This document shows positions 9,421 to 21,879 of a stretch of 64,000 bases of DNA, one piece after another. The notes beneath the pieces are model-generated. The model was not told where the DNA came from, did not search any database, and saw only the letters and a list, made by a program, of their open reading frames with translations. The position numbers and the translations under genes were made by a program. This DNA is from Rana temporaria (Eukaryota > Chordata > Amphibia > Anura > Ranidae), in NCBI RefSeq assembly GCF_905171775.1, contig NC_053494.1, positions 198,849,544 through 198,913,543 on the forward strand, written 5' to 3'. The stretch's first letter is position 1. The number at the start of each line of letters is the position of its first letter.

Positions 9421-9702
9421 TTAAAGGTCACCTTTAAAACGCTTATAAACAGAAACATGGCTAAACGCTGTTACCGCGTGAAGCCGCGTTTGGCGTCTGA
9501 AACGTGGAAATCTTTGGCATCTGAACCCATTTTTTTTTGCTTTCAATGAAACGCTGTTAAACGCAACTGCCTAAAAACGGCAATAAACGAGACTGTGTAC
9601 ATGGGCACAGGATAACATTAAATGTGTTCAGGGGCAGTTGAAAAACGCGTCCAACTGCCCCTGAACGCGCATTTAACAGCGTCTTGTGTACATGGGGCCT
9701 TA
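9421..9702. mobile_element. Likely foldback/MITE remnant
   Basis: The interior has repeated AACGCTGTTA/AACGCGTT-type motifs in both orientations and the right end GTGTACATGGGGCCTTAA resembles the GTAC-end foldback family in this window. The left end is not clear. 9703-9889 holds nothing identifiable. Confidence 0.4.
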
Positions 9703-10685
9703 ATTTCACACATTTTTTTTTTCATATGGTAAATTTTTCAACATTACAGTGTACCTGTAAAGGACTCACAGAGCCCCACTCTCTCCACACCCCATCACAT
9801 ACCCACTCCAAAATGGATCAAATTCACCATTCTTGCCAAAACTCCACAAACACCCCACAATGACAACGAGAAAGAAGTCCGTCCAAAATCCCTGCAAATT
9901 CACCAAAAATAAAAGGAAAAAAAATCACATGTACATAAGTATTCACAGGCCCCGCCATGACACTCAAAAGTAAACTCGGATGCTTCCTATTTCCACTGCT
10001 CACCCTTGAGATGTTTCTTCAGCTTTGATAAACCTGTGATAAATTTAGTTGATTGGACATGATTTGTAAAGGCACATACCTGTCTATATATAAGATCTCA
10101 GTTAACAGTGCATGTCAGAGCGCAAACCAATCCACTAAGTCTAAGGAATTGTCTGTAGACCTCAGAGACAGGATTATATGGAGGCACGGATCTGGGGAAT
10201 TGTACAGAAACATTTCTGCTGCATTGAAGGTCCCAATGAGCACAGTGGCCTCCATCATATATAAATAAAAGACATTTGGAACCACCAGGACTCTTTCTAA
10301 AGTGGGCCGCCCTTCCAAACTGAGCGATCAGGGAAGGGCCTTAGTCAGGTAGGTGACCAAGAACCTGATGGTCACTCTGACAGAGCTCCAGCATTTCTCT
10401 GAGAGGAGAACCTTCCAGAAGAAAAACCATCTCTGCAGCTTTCCACCCATAGCTCTTAGTCCCAACCGTCCCTGAATTGGAGCAATGTCCCTCTGTCCCT
10501 CATTCCTCCTCATTTGTCCCTCATTTTGGTCTGATCTATATAGTTGTATATAAAATGCACTTTTTATCTATCAAAAGTGTTTCCCAGCGCTAAACCGTGC
10601 ATCTGATTTCTAAATTGCTGAATTTGTAAATTCCAAAAGCCAATATAAAGGAATGATAGTGGTAAAAAAGCACTTGTGGGTTTAA

Positions 10686-12353
10686 CCACTTGCTTACTGG
10701 GCACATATACCCCCTTCTTGCCCAGGCGAAATTTCAGCTTTCAGCACTGCGACGCTTTAAATTAAAATTGCGCGGTCGTGCGACGTGCCTCCCAAACAAA
10801 ATTGATGTCCTTTTTTTCCCACAAATAGAGCTTTCTTTTGGTGGTATTTGATCACCTCTGCGGTTTTTATTTTTTGCACTATAAACAAAAAAAGAGCGAC
10901 AATTTTAAAAAAAAATACAATGGGCCAGATTCACGTAGGAGCGCGTTGCTTTGTTCCGGCGTAGCATATCCTATGTACGCTACGCCTCCGCAACTTAGAC
11001 GGGCAAGTGCAGTATTCACTTGCTCCGTAAGTTGCGGCGGCGTAGCGTTAAATTGGCCGGCGTAAGCCTGCCTAATTCAAATGTGGAAGAGGTGGGCGTG
11101 TTGTATGTAAATCAATCGTGACCCCACGTAAATGACGCGCTTAAAGAACGGCGCATGCGCGCGCATGCTCAGTATCACGTCAAATTTTTTCCCTAAGTTA
11201 CGCCGGCTCAATGCCTGTGATGTGAACGTAACCTACGCACAGCCCCATTCACGTACGACTTACGTAAACGACGTAAGAAGATACGCTTGTGCCGACGTCC
11301 ACTTTGCATTGGCTGCGCCTCATATAGCAGGGGTAACTTTACACCGGACGTAAGTCTTACCTAAACGGCGTAGCGGGCGCAAGTACGTTTGTGAATCGGC
11401 GTATCTACCTAATTTACATATTCGACGCGGAAATCAACGGAAGCGCCACCTAGCGGCCAGCGTAAATATGCACCCCAAGATACGACAGCGTAGGAGACTT
11501 ACGCCGCTCGTATCTTTCCCAAATCTATGCGTAACTGATTCTATGAATCAGGCGCATAGATACGACGGCTTGGATTCGGACTTACGACGGCGTACGTGGA
11601 GATACGCCGTCGTAAGTCCTTTGAGAATCTGGCCCAATATTTTTTACTTTTTGCTATAATAAATATCCCATTTTTAAAAAAAAAAAACTATTTTTTTTTC
11701 TCAGTTTAGGCCGATACGTATTACGCAATAAGCGTACAGTGATTAGTTTGCGCAAAAGTTATAGTGACTACAAAATAGGGGATAAAATTCAAAAAAATAA
11801 TTATTATTTTTTTTTTACTAGTAATACGCGATCTGCGAATTTTGTCAGGACTGCGATATTGCGGCGGACACATCGGACACTTTTGGCACATTTTTGGGAC
11901 CATTCACATTTATACAGTGATCAGTGCTATAAAAATGCATTGATTACTGTATAAATGTGACTGGCAGTGAAGGGGTTAACACTAGGGGGCGAGGAATGAG
12001 TTAAATGTGTATCCTGGGTGTGTTCTAACTGTGTGTGGAGGGGGGTGACTGGGGGAGGAGACCGATGCTGTGTCCCTATGTACAAGAGACACAGCATCGG
12101 TCTCTTCTCCCTGACAGGACGTGGAGCTCTGTGTTTACACACAGAGCTCCACGTCCCTGGCTCTGTCATTGCCGATCGCGGGTACCTGGCAGACATCGCG
12201 GCCGCCAGGCACGCGCATCGGCATCTCGGGGACACGCCGGGTGCGCGCGCGCCCCCCAGTGGCCGGAGGACCCGAGGACGTCCTATGACGTCCTCCTGGA
12301 TTTATAGAGCCACCTTGAGGCCGTCTTTTGACTATGGCCCGGGGCTCAAGAAG
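10686..12353 (+). mobile_element. TTAA-target element nested in the CATA element
   Basis: TTAA/CCACTTGC on the left and AAG/TTAA on the right (10682-10685, 12354-12357). It has the family core (AAATAGAGCTTTCTTTTGG, 10824 on) and a right end with an inverted repeat (CTGTGTCCCTATGTAC ... GAGACACAGC) and GC-rich segments. Split by a GGGCCAG-end element. Confidence 0.75.
10922..11635. mobile_element. GGGCCAG-end MITE, AAT duplication
   Basis: GGGCCAGATTCACGTAG at the left and GAGAATCTGGCCC at the right are inverted. AAT flanks both (10919-10921, 11636-11638). The body is rich in CGTAC/TTACG and inverted subrepeats (ATACGACGGC, GCCGTCGTA), the hallmark of this family. No gene. Confidence 0.85.
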
Positions 12354-13237
12354 TTAACCAATCGTGTTTTTTTGTACAATTCTCCTTTAAGAGGTCGTGG
12401 CAAGGGGTGTGTCCTATGCCTGCATACTTTTGCTGATAGGTGTCCCTCATTTCCATCTCAAAAAGTTGGGAGGTATGCTCCACCAATCAGGCCTGTATGT
12501 TAGAGTGATCGGACAGAAGTCACTACTCGGTAAAAGGCACATGAGAGCCTGCCTGGAGTTTGCCAAAAGGCACCTGAAGGACTCTCAGATCATGAGAAAC
12601 AAAATTCTCTGATCTGATGAAACAAAGATTGAAGTCTTTGGCCTGAATGGCAAGCGTCATGTCTGGAGGAAACCAGGCACTGCTCATCACCTGGCCAATA
12701 CCATCCCTACAGTGAAGCATGGTGGTGGCAGCATCATGCTGTGGGAATGTTTTTTTATCGGCAGGAACTGGGAGACTAGTCAAGATTGAGGGAAAGTTAA
12801 ATGGAGTAATGTACAAAGACATCCTTGATGAAAACCTGCCCCAGAGAGCTCTGGACCTCAGACTGGGACAAAGGTTCATCTTCCAACAGGACAACAACCC
12901 TAAGCACACAGCCAAGATAACAAAGGAGTGGCTACGGGACAACTCTGAATGTCCTTGAGTGGCCCAGCCAGAGCCCGGACTTGAACCCCATTGAACATCT
13001 CTGGGGAGATCTAAAAACAACTTTGATGGAGCTTAAGATATCTTGCAAAGAAGAAAAGAAGAAACTGTCCAAAAAATAGGTGCGCCAAGTTTGTAGTATC
13101 ATACTCAAAAAGACTGGAGGCTGTAATTGGTGCCAATGGTGCTTCAACAAAGTATTGAGCAAAGGCTGTGAATAACTATGTACATGGGATCCTTTATTTT
13201 CAACAAATTTGCAAAGATCTCAAACCCTCCACTTCTT

Positions 13238-14856
13238 GTGATACGGCACTGCGTCGCTTTAACTGATAATTGCGCGGTCGTGAGACGTGGCTCCCAAACA
13301 AAATTTACATCCTTTTTTTCCCCACAAATAGAGCTTTCTTTTGGTGGTATTTGATCACCTCTGCGGTTTTAATTTTTTGCGCTATAAACAAAAATAGAGC
13401 GTAAATTTTGAAAAAAAATCTATATTTTTTTACTTTTTGCTATAATAAAAACCCCTAAAAAATATATAAAAAAAATGTTTTCCTCAGTTAAGGTCGATAC
13501 GTATTCTTCTACATATTATTGGTAAAAAAAATCACAATAAGCGTTTATTAATTGGTTTGCGCAAAAGTTATAGCGTCTTCAAAATAGGGGGTCGTTTTAT
13601 GGCATGTTTATTAATAATTATTTTTTACTAGTAATGGCGACGATCTGCGATTTTTTTTTTTTATTGTGACTGCAACATTATGGCGGACACATTGGACACT
13701 TTTGACACCTTTTTGGGACCATTGTCATTTTTACAGCGATCAGTGCTATACAAATGCATCGATTACTGTAAAAATGACACTGGCAGTGAAGGGGTTAACC
13801 ACTAGGTGGCGCTGCAGGGGCTAAGTCAGTCCTAGGGAATGATTCTTACTGTTAGGGGGGCGTGGCTACACGTGACACGTCACTGATGGCCGTTCCCGAT
13901 CACGGGGGAACAGCCATCAGTGACAGTGGGCCATATTCTCCTAGATTTCCCGCGGGCGGCGCGTAAGCCATTTACACTCGGCCGCCCCAACCTACAGGAG
14001 CAAGTGCTGTATTCCCCAAACACTTGCTCCGTAGTTTGGGGCGGCGGAGTGTAAATGGCCCGGCGTAGCCACGTGTATCTCCAAGGGGGCGGCTTCTATT
14101 TAAATTAAGCGCGCCCCCGATTCTAACGAACTGCGCATGCGCCAGGCTTAAAATAGCCCAGTGCGCATGCTCCAGTTCTCGGCGTAAAACGTCAATGACG
14201 CCGAAGTGTGCGTCATTGACGTAAAGTCGTATTCAAGAACGACTTAGGGAAACGACGTAGCCGTCGGAAAAACACGACGCGGACCCGACGCCATACTTAA
14301 CATGGCCTACGTGGGACTTGCGTAAACTTACCCCTCATATAGCAGGGGTACGTTTACACTTACGCAAACGACGTTAGCGATGGTTACGCAACGCAAATTC
14401 GTTCGGGAATCGGCGTATCAGGCTCATTTGCATAAACAAATGAGACCTGAACGTAAACGCCATCTAGTGGCGGGCGGAGTAATTACATTTAATATCCGAC
14501 AGTGTAAGTGACTTACACATGGCGGATCTTAAGTGTATCTATGCGAAAATGATTCTAAGAATCAGTCGCATAGATACACGGGCCAAAAAAGAGAGATACG
14601 ATGGAGTATCCTGAGATACTCCATCGTATCCTTACTCAGAATATGGCCCAGTGTCACTAGGCAGAATAGGGGAATGCCTTGTTTACAAAGGCATCCCCCT
14701 GTTCTTCCTTTGTCGACCGCCATCGAGTTCCCCGGGACCAACGAGCACACTCACAAGGCACGCGGCGGGCGCGTGCACCTGCTGGGCGGCAAATTTAAAG
14801 GGACGTACAGGTATGCCCGCTCGTGCCATTTTGTCGACGTACATGGCGGCAAATGG
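13238..14856 (+). mobile_element. TTAA-target element abutting Tc1, left end truncated
   Basis: Begins inside the family core (GGCACTGCGTCGCTTTAACTG) directly at the broken Tc1 end and finishes AAATGG/TTAA at 14857-14860. It contains a poly-T-rich middle and another GGGCCAG-end MITE. Confidence 0.7.
13928..14649. mobile_element. GGGCCAT-end MITE, AGT duplication
   Basis: GGGCCATATTCTCC and GAATATGGCCC are inverted ends; AGT flanks both (13925-13927, 14650-14652). Body as in the GGGCCAG family. Confidence 0.85.
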
Positions 14857-14860
14857 TTAA

Positions 14861-15368
14861 GCTATGGTCCCTCTCTAGTAGTCCCAGAAGGCAAAGGGGT
14901 GGTAGAAGTACAGACTAAGGTCTGCACTAGAGTAGACAACAGAAAGATGACCTGCCATGCGCTCCTCTTCTAGGGGCACACTCACCAAACGCCTGAGAAT
15001 CGTGCCAACCTCTAATGCCATGCCATATACATTCTTGGAATTTGGTTCTGGTTGACATCTTGTGCCAGAGACATTTTTGGGGCAGGTGTAGCTGAACATC
15101 ACAGCGCCATAAAGGACAAATATTTGTTTTAGGGCTGTTGCCCTTAAAAATAGTTTTGCCCAGGCACTTTTGAACTTGAGGGTCAGTTTAGGGAGTAATT
15201 AAGCATCATGTGTTCAAATTAACGCTCACAGAGAGGTTTGCACTGAAACCTGATAAGGCTGATAAAGCTGGACACGGGGCCCCGGAGGAACAACTGTCAC
15301 CGAGTTCAGGAATGGAATCCTGCCAGGAGTTTAAATGCACAGACCTGGAATTCCTATGTTCATGGCCA
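14861..15368. other. Non-repetitive stretch without a gene
   Basis: About 500 bp of moderate GC with no recognised repeat, no long frame and no splice-flanked exon that I can support. Short direct motif only (TAAGGCTGATAAAGCTG). Could be single-copy host sequence. Confidence 0.4.
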
Positions 15369-15376
15369 CATATTAC

Positions 15377-16800
15377 AGAGCTCCCAACTATCCCTGATTT
15401 CAAGGGACTGTCCCTGATTTAGAACAATGTCCCTCTGTCCCTCATTCCTCCTCATTTGTCCCTCATTTTGGTCTGATCTATATACTGTAGTTGTAAATAA
15501 AATGTACTTTTTATCTATCAAAAAGTGTTTCCCAGCGCTAAACCTTTCATCTGATTTCTAAATTGCTGCATTTGTAAATTCCAAAAGCCAATAGAAAGGA
15601 ATAGTAGTGGTAAAAAAAAAACACTTGTGGATTTAATCTTGTTTTTTTTTGTACAATTCTCCTTTAACCACTTCCATACCAGGCACTTACGCACCTTCCC
15701 GCCCAAGCCAATTTTCAGCTTTCAGCACTGTCGCACTTTGAATGGCAATTGCGCGGTCGTGCGACGTGGCTCCCAAACAAAATTGGCATCCTTTTTTCCC
15801 CACAAATAGAGCTTTCTTTTGGTGATATTTGATCACCTCTGCGATTTTTTTTTTTTGCGCAACAACTAAAAAAAGACTGAAAATTTTGAAAAAAAATTAC
15901 GTTTTTATTTTTTTCTGTTAATTTTTTTGTAAATAAGTACGTTTTCTCTTTCAATTACGGGCACTGATATGGCGGCACTGATGGACACCGATGAGATGGC
16001 ACTGATGGACATCGATGAGGTAGTACTGACGGGCACAGATGAGGTGGCACTGATTGGCGGCACTGATGGGCACACATAGGCGGCACTGATGGGCACACAT
16101 AGGCAGCACTGATGGGCACACATAGGCGGCACTGATGGGCACTCATGGGCGGCACTGATGGGCACTCATGGGCGGCACTGGGCACTCATAGGCGGCACAG
16201 ATGGGCACTCATGGGTGGCACTTATGGGTGGCACTGATGGATACTTATGGGTGGCACAGATGGGCACTGATAGGTGGGAACTGGGCATGGATGGACACTT
16301 GGGGTGGCACTGATGGACATTGTGGGGCAGCACTGATCTACCCATGTTGCCAGTCAGTGCCCATTTGTGGTCACTGATTGGCATCTTTTTTTTTTTTTTT
16401 TTAAAGCTATTTTTTTTTAAGATTTTTTTTTTCAATGCTTTTTTTTTTTTTGGGGTCATCCTGGTGGTCCAGGGTGGGCTTCCCTGGTGGTTCAGTGTGG
16501 CGATCTGAGGGGGGGCTGCGCTGATAAACAATCAGCGCGAACCCCCCCTGTCAGGAGAGCCGCCGATGGACGTCCTGTCAGGATTTCAGAACCACTTCCC
16601 GGACGTAAATCGGCCATAGGCCGGGCGGGAAGTGGTTAAGGTATTGTAACCAGACATGCCCAGTTTCTGGGGACAGTCCTCCGGATTTCATTTAAAAAGT
16701 CACCTTACTTTAAGGGGGCGTGGCAATGGGTGTGACCTATGACTGCATACTTTTGCTGGTAGGTGTCCCTCATTCCCATCTCAAAAAGTTGGGAGGTATG
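15377..16800. mobile_element. CATA-end element, 8-bp duplication CATATTAC
   Basis: Starts AGAGCTCCCAACTATCCC and ends AAGTTGGGAGGTATG. CATATTAC is exact on both sides (15369-15376, 16801-16808), suggesting hAT-type integration. It shares arms with 10448-12477 and was itself invaded by a TTAA element at a different site. 16640-16707 has a second small segment with GTAACCAGAC/GTCACCTTA ends. Confidence 0.75.
15668..16635 (+). mobile_element. TTAA-target element, sister of 1697-2953
   Basis: Ends TTAA/CCACTTCC and GGGAAGTGG/TTAA (15664-15667, 16636-16639). It has the same core and GGCACTGATGGGCAC minisatellite (15960-16340) as the copy at 1697, with a shorter right end. Confidence 0.85.
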
Positions 16801-16852
16801 CATATTACCCTTTCAGGGTCTATTTACCTCTTTGTGGCACGTTAACACACAT

Positions 16853-17056
16853 TGGTGGGAGAATCTGCCCACAGGACAACTATTAGTCGTGCTCTCCACA
16901 AATCTGGCCTTTAGGGAGGAGTGGCAAGAAGAAAGACATTGTTGAAAGAAAACCATAAGAAGGAGTGCTGTGGGGGACACAGCAAACATGTAGAAGTAGG
17001 TGCTCTGGTCAGATGAGACCAAAAGTGAACTTATTGGCCTAAAAGCAAAACACTAT
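16853..17056 (+). pseudogene. Tc1 transposase fragment
   Basis: This 200-bp piece matches the opposite strand of the Tc1 copy at 25037-27020 (ACTATTAGTCGTG ... ACAAATCTGGCC ... TGGTCAGATGAGACCAAA). It covers the region before and up to the SDET catalytic motif, stops at the MITE at 17057, and is too broken to encode anything. Confidence 0.75.
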
Positions 17057-17304
17057 GGGGGGGTTATTTACTAAAGGCAAATCCACTTTGTACTACAAAT
17101 GCAAAGTACACTTGGAAGTGCAGTCGCTGTAGATTCAAGGGGGACATGCAAGGAAAGTAAACAGCATTTTAGCTTGAACATGATTGGATGATATTTCCCC
17201 TCATTTCAGATCTACCCCTCAGATTTACAGCGACTGCACTTCCAAGTGCGCTTTCAGTGCAATTTCTTTTTTTTTTTTTTTTTTTTTTTTTAATTTCAAA
17301 TCAG

Positions 17305-17310
17305 TTTATT
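17305..17310 (-). terminator. L1 polyadenylation signal AATAAA
   Basis: AATAAA on the minus strand, 13-18 bp before the poly-A tract at 17291. Confidence 0.75.
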
Positions 17311-18065
17311 GAAAGGCAGTACAGTACATAGCATGAGCCTCCAGCACAACCTGGGGCTAAAAGGTATACATACAGTACAGAGACTAAGGTAACAATATTG
17401 TCAGAAGGAGTTTAGTGCAAGGACATCACATATACATGTAATAGGATAATTTCACCACTTTGAGACTAAAGTCTTCAAAAGGGAGAAAACGAGAATAAGA
17501 ATGCGATCAAAAAAAAAGGAATAAAATGGCACCTGGTACTGACTGCATTCCCGGCACCCCCAATGGGTTCATACTGTGCCTAAGAACCAGTGAATGCGTT
17601 CAGCTCGCAATGTGTGCCTAACTAGGGTAAGAATGGACCCCCTATCCCGGAATAACTGAAATTTCCGAGACCATGGGCCCATCCCAACGTAGGGATTAAC
17701 CTAGCCTATTTCCATATTTTAGTGAAAGCATGAGACTCCTGACGAGAGCTTACTTAACAAGCAGTAATCTCCAGTGCTCACTATAACACATAAACATAAA
17801 CAAAGAAGAGAGAAGATAAAGTTCTCTACTGTAGTCTTTTCAAGATGCAACTGCCTATCATACCTTAATATATTTATGGAGATATGTAAAGGAAAAGGAA
17901 GAGAAAGAGGGTAAGAAAAGAAACAGAGAGACAGAGGAAGACCAGAAAGAAAGAAAACATAGATTAGTGTCGCCAGCTACGGACTATATGATTCGCTCTA
18001 TACGTCCCAATATCAAAAATAACAGCAATCCAAAAAGAATGGATATCCCCCACCTTCCCTTATCC

Positions 18066-21000
18066 TTATAACAAAGAGATGCCTATATATCTAGCCCAGG
18101 GTTCCCATACTGCCTCGAAAGATTTGGAAGAATTGAGTATTGTACTGACCATTTTCTCCTGGTGCATGATCCAAGAGATTTTCCTTTTGGTCTTCTGGAA
18201 TGATACAGAAGGTTGTTTCCACGCCCCAGCCAGTGTGATCCTAGCACCAGTGAGCAAGAAGGCTATCAATTTTTGAGTGTATTTGGTGGCCTGGGGGACA
18301 TTAACCCCCAATAACGCTATTTGTGGAGATTTGTCCACCGGTATCCCGGTCACCTTCCTAATGAGAGAGAACACTTTGTTCCAAAATCCCCTGATTTTAG
18401 GGCATTCCCACCAGGTATGCAACATAGAACCCTGGGCTAGGCAATTTCGGAAACACAATGGAGAAGTGGTTGGGAACATTGCAGCTAGCTTGCAGGGAAC
18501 CAAATACCACCGCATAAATACTTTGAGGTTAGCTTCTATTAGAGAGATGTTGATGAGACCCCTAGAAGCCCTCAACCCTACCTCATGCCACCTCTCCATG
18601 GTCCATGACATCTGTAGATCCCTCTCCCACGCCTCCATGTAGGAAGATTTGGATGTAGGTTCTGATAATGAATTGTATACAATGGAAATGCCACCTCTTT
18701 GTTCTGTAAAATTGATGCACCATTTCTCATAAGGAGTAAAGTCAGGGGGATTTGGCTTATTTTTCCAGATTGAGTTAATAAATTGAGATATTCGGGAAAA
18801 TCTATCTTTTTCTGTATCCGGCATTCCTAAGGTCCCCACACAATGTGCTAACGAGATCAGTCCCGATGGGGCAAGAAAGTGTCCAATCCTGTAAAGTCCC
18901 TTGTCCGACCACCAGCGATAAATTGTAGAGTCCCCCCTCGGATTAAAATAGGGATTTTGAAATAGATTAGCCAAAGGTTGTATGGCAGAGGTTATAGCTG
19001 GAGACTTCCGCAATTCGTCCCAAAGCCTGAAGGCTTGGGAGAGTGTAGGGGCCATAATGGCCGGTCTCAGTCTTTGGGGACACCAAAGCAGGTCATCCAG
19101 AGAAATGTGAGGAACTGCCTGTCCCTCCATCTCCATCCAATCCGGTTTCTCTCGACCGGAGTAGATAGAAGACAACTGAGCCAGCCGGGCTGCTTGATAG
19201 TAGCGAAAGAGATGAGGTAGTCCTAGACCCCCTTTAGTTATGGGCCCATATAAAACATTTTGGGGCAACCTGTATCCTCTACCACCCCACACAAACTTAA
19301 GCACCCTTCCCTGAAATTTTTTAAGTTGATCTTTCTTTATTGCAATGGGGAGAGATCTGAATAAATATAGCAGTCTGGGTAGGAGCGTCATTTTAACAGA
19401 ATTAATTCTCCCTAGCCAAGATATTTTGTGAGTGGCCCATGTTTTTAGGTCCATTTCGAGTTTGCGGTACATAGGAGGAAAGTTAGCCTGATAAAGATTT
19501 TCAAATCTGTTAGTTAGATTTATCCCAAGGTAGCGAATGGAAGAAACAGCCCACTGGAATTTGAAGGAAACCTTCAGATTCTCTACCATTGTGGATTGCA
19601 AATTTATATTTAAAGCATGTGATTTGTTCATATTCACTCGCAATCCCGAGACATGTCCGAAAGATTCAAGTACTTTGCAAATGGCCGTCAAGGATGTATT
19701 TGGGGAGGTAACAAAAAGGAGACAATCGTCAGCAAACAAAGCACACTTATGAGTGTGTTGTCCGCAACAAACACCAGTAATGTCTTGATTAGATCTAATG
19801 GCAATGGCCAAGGTTTCTATTGCCAATGCAAAAATCACCGGTGACAGGGGGCAACCCTGCCTGGTCCCTCTTCTAATCTGTATCGGATCTGAGAAGTATC
19901 CCTGTAGTTTGACCTTCGCCTGTGGTCCTGAATATAAGGAGCGCAGTATACCCATAAAACTCTCTCCAAATCCCCACCTCCTTAAAACCTCAAATAAGTA
20001 TGGCCACGATATAGAATCGAAGGCCTTCTGAAGGTCCAGTGAAAGGAGCATTCCCTCCTGGGGATGACCTCCATCCCACCCCGACTGCAATATTGAGACC
20101 ACATCAATCGCCCGCCTGATCTGGTCCGGGCCCTGTCTCCCCGGTATGAAACCTACTTGATCTCTATGTATATAATGGGAAATGAACGAATTTATTCTGT
20201 TAGCCAAAATTTTTGTAAGAATTTTCATGTCGTTATTGATCAGCGAGATGGGTCTATAATTTTCAACTAATTCCGGGTCCTTATCAGGCTTGGGGATAAC
20301 AGATATGAACGCTTCGTTCAGATGAGGGTGTAGGTCCTCCCCCGTTCTTTTGGAGTTGAAAAACCTTGTAAGGTGAGGGGCCAGGGTATCGGCAAAGCTT
20401 TTATAATAGGGGTTTGAGAAGCCATCCGGCCCCGGGGCCGAACCGCCCTTCAGGTTCTTGATCACCTCCAATGTTTCCCTCACGGAGATAGGAGCCTCCA
20501 TGAGTTCCACATGCTCCCTGTGAAGGCTAGGAATAGGTAGCTTGGCAATATAGGACTGAATCTCAGGAATCCCAGCTGAGTCATCGGACTGGTAAAGTGT
20601 AGAGTAGAAACCTTGGAAGGTTTTAAGTATGTTTTCAGGGTTGAGGGTTGTAGTCCCGTCCCGAGTTTTAATTTTTGGGAGAGAGAATGTGCGATAAGTC
20701 GGTGATAGTTTGGTGGCCAGCATAGTGCCCATTCGATCCTTATGTTGGTAAAATTTTGCTCCGCTCCAACCCAGGGACCCTTCCGCCCTTACGGTAAGCG
20801 CTAGATTAAGATTAAGTCTAGCGGATTCCAACTGGGAAGTCGTAATTGTTGTTTGTTTTTTTTTTGTGCTGTTTGCAAAGTTCTGAAAATTCCTTGTCTA
20901 ATTTTTCTATTTCCAAAGCTTTGGCCTTTTTCAGTTTAGCAGCAATTTGTATCATCTTACCTCGGATCGAGGCTTTATGCGCGGCCCACAAAGTCTCAGC

Positions 21001-21879
21001 TGAGATCCCTTCTACATCATTTAAGCTAAAGTATTCCTGTAATGCTTTCTCAATGTCCATGATAACATTTGGGTTTTTAAGGAGGGTTTCATTAAGGCGC
21101 CAATGAAATTGACGATAGTCGCCTGTTCGACCTCGCAGGGAACAGATCACCATTGAGTGGTCGGAGAGAGACGTATCCTTAATAAGTGCTTTAGTGATCA
21201 GGGGGACATGCCTCGAGGTGACAAGAATGTGGTCTATCCTTGAATAGGAGCGATGAGGGTTGGAGAAATGAGTATAATCCCTTTTAGAGGGATTAAATTC
21301 CCTCCAGACATCCACAAGACTTCGTTGGAAGACCAGCTTTGCTAAGTGTGAACTAATCCTAGTAGGACGGGTTAATTGTGATGATAAAGGTCTGGACTTA
21401 TCAAGACTTTGATCGAAAGCCACATTGGAGTCTCCTCCAAATATGACTATCCCCTCCAGTAGTGAATCTAAAGTGTTAAACATATCTTGAAAACATTTAA
21501 GTTGGCCTCTATTAGGAGTGTAGTAAGAAACAAAAGAAAAGAGTTGCTCATCTAACCACCCCTTCACTAGAATAAATCTGCCGTCCGGGTCCCTGTGTAT
21601 CAGCTGCGATTTAAATTTACAAGATTTAGCGAAAAGAACTGCGACCCCTCTGGTCTTATCCTCAGCATTTGCCAGGAAGAACTGTGGGTAATGAGTGTGG
21701 ATGAACGAAGGGGAGTAACTTGCAGGGAAATGGGTTTCTTGTAGAAGAAGTACTCCCAATTTTTGTGAACGATAGGATTGGAACACTTTCTTGCGTTTGA
21801 CCGGGGAATTCAGGCCCTGGACGTTGTGGGACACCACTCTAAGGAGTGGAGACGGAATGGTATTACGTGGCATAACCAT
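18066..21879 (-). pseudogene. L1 ORF2: endonuclease and reverse transcriptase, one frameshift
   Basis: Two overlapping frames form one ORF2 of about 1,270 residues, the usual L1 length. 21879-20818 encodes the AP-like endonuclease: VVSHNVQGLN (Asn19), LLLQETHF (Glu48), GGDSN (Asp150), SRIDHIL (Asp216) and SDHS (His241), all catalytic positions present. 20831-18066 encodes the RT: GGSAPGPDGF (about residue 129), NYRPISL, LSLDLQKAFD (Asp266), RGTRQGCPLSP and FADD (366-369), plus a C-terminal CFRNC ... H..W.EC motif. The frame changes at a 10-nt A run on the coding strand (near 20857-20868), a likely slippage site. Function in target-primed reverse transcription is from family knowledge. Inactive as it stands unless frameshifting corrects it. 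Confidence 0.95.

Larger units (their letters stand above)
10448..12477. mobile_element. CATA-end element nested in Tc1
   Basis: Starts CATAGCTCTTAGTCCCAACC and ends AAAAAGTTGGGAGGTATG. TCCACC flanks it on both sides (10442-10447, 12479-12484), and joining the flanks restores the Tc1 reading. The arms TCCCTCATTCCTCCTCATTT and TTTGGTCTGATCTATATA are shared with the copy at 15377-16800. It carries a TTAA element inside. Confidence 0.75.
9890..13237 (+). pseudogene. Tc1/mariner transposase remnant, split by a 2-kb nested insertion
   Basis: Two parts of one Tc1-type element: about 9890-10447 and 12478-13237. The first encodes the N-terminal DNA-binding part (KELSVDLRDRII, SAALKVPMSTVASII, then GRPSKLS-like sequence after a stop at 10266). 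The second encodes the catalytic part with (S)DETKIEVFGLNGKRHVWRK, GGGSIMLW, QQDNNPKHTA and, after a frameshift, WPSQSPDLNPIEHLW, so the DD(34)E residues can still be seen. Lesions: TGG to TGA at 12610-12612 just before SDET, frameshifts near 12752 and 12945, and the insertion. The right end is lost to a TTAA element at 13238. Non-functional. Confidence 0.88.

Noticed and set aside
8848..9549. 233-residue plus-strand frame
   Set aside because: It runs through the CACGTCACCTG minisatellite; no domain, and overlapping frames show the same repeats.
12018..12503. 161-residue plus-strand frame
   Set aside because: GC-rich right end of a TTAA element and part of the CATA element; overlapping frames on both strands, no domain.
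19537..20031. Plus-strand frames across the L1
   Set aside because: Antisense to ORF2, which has clear RT motifs.
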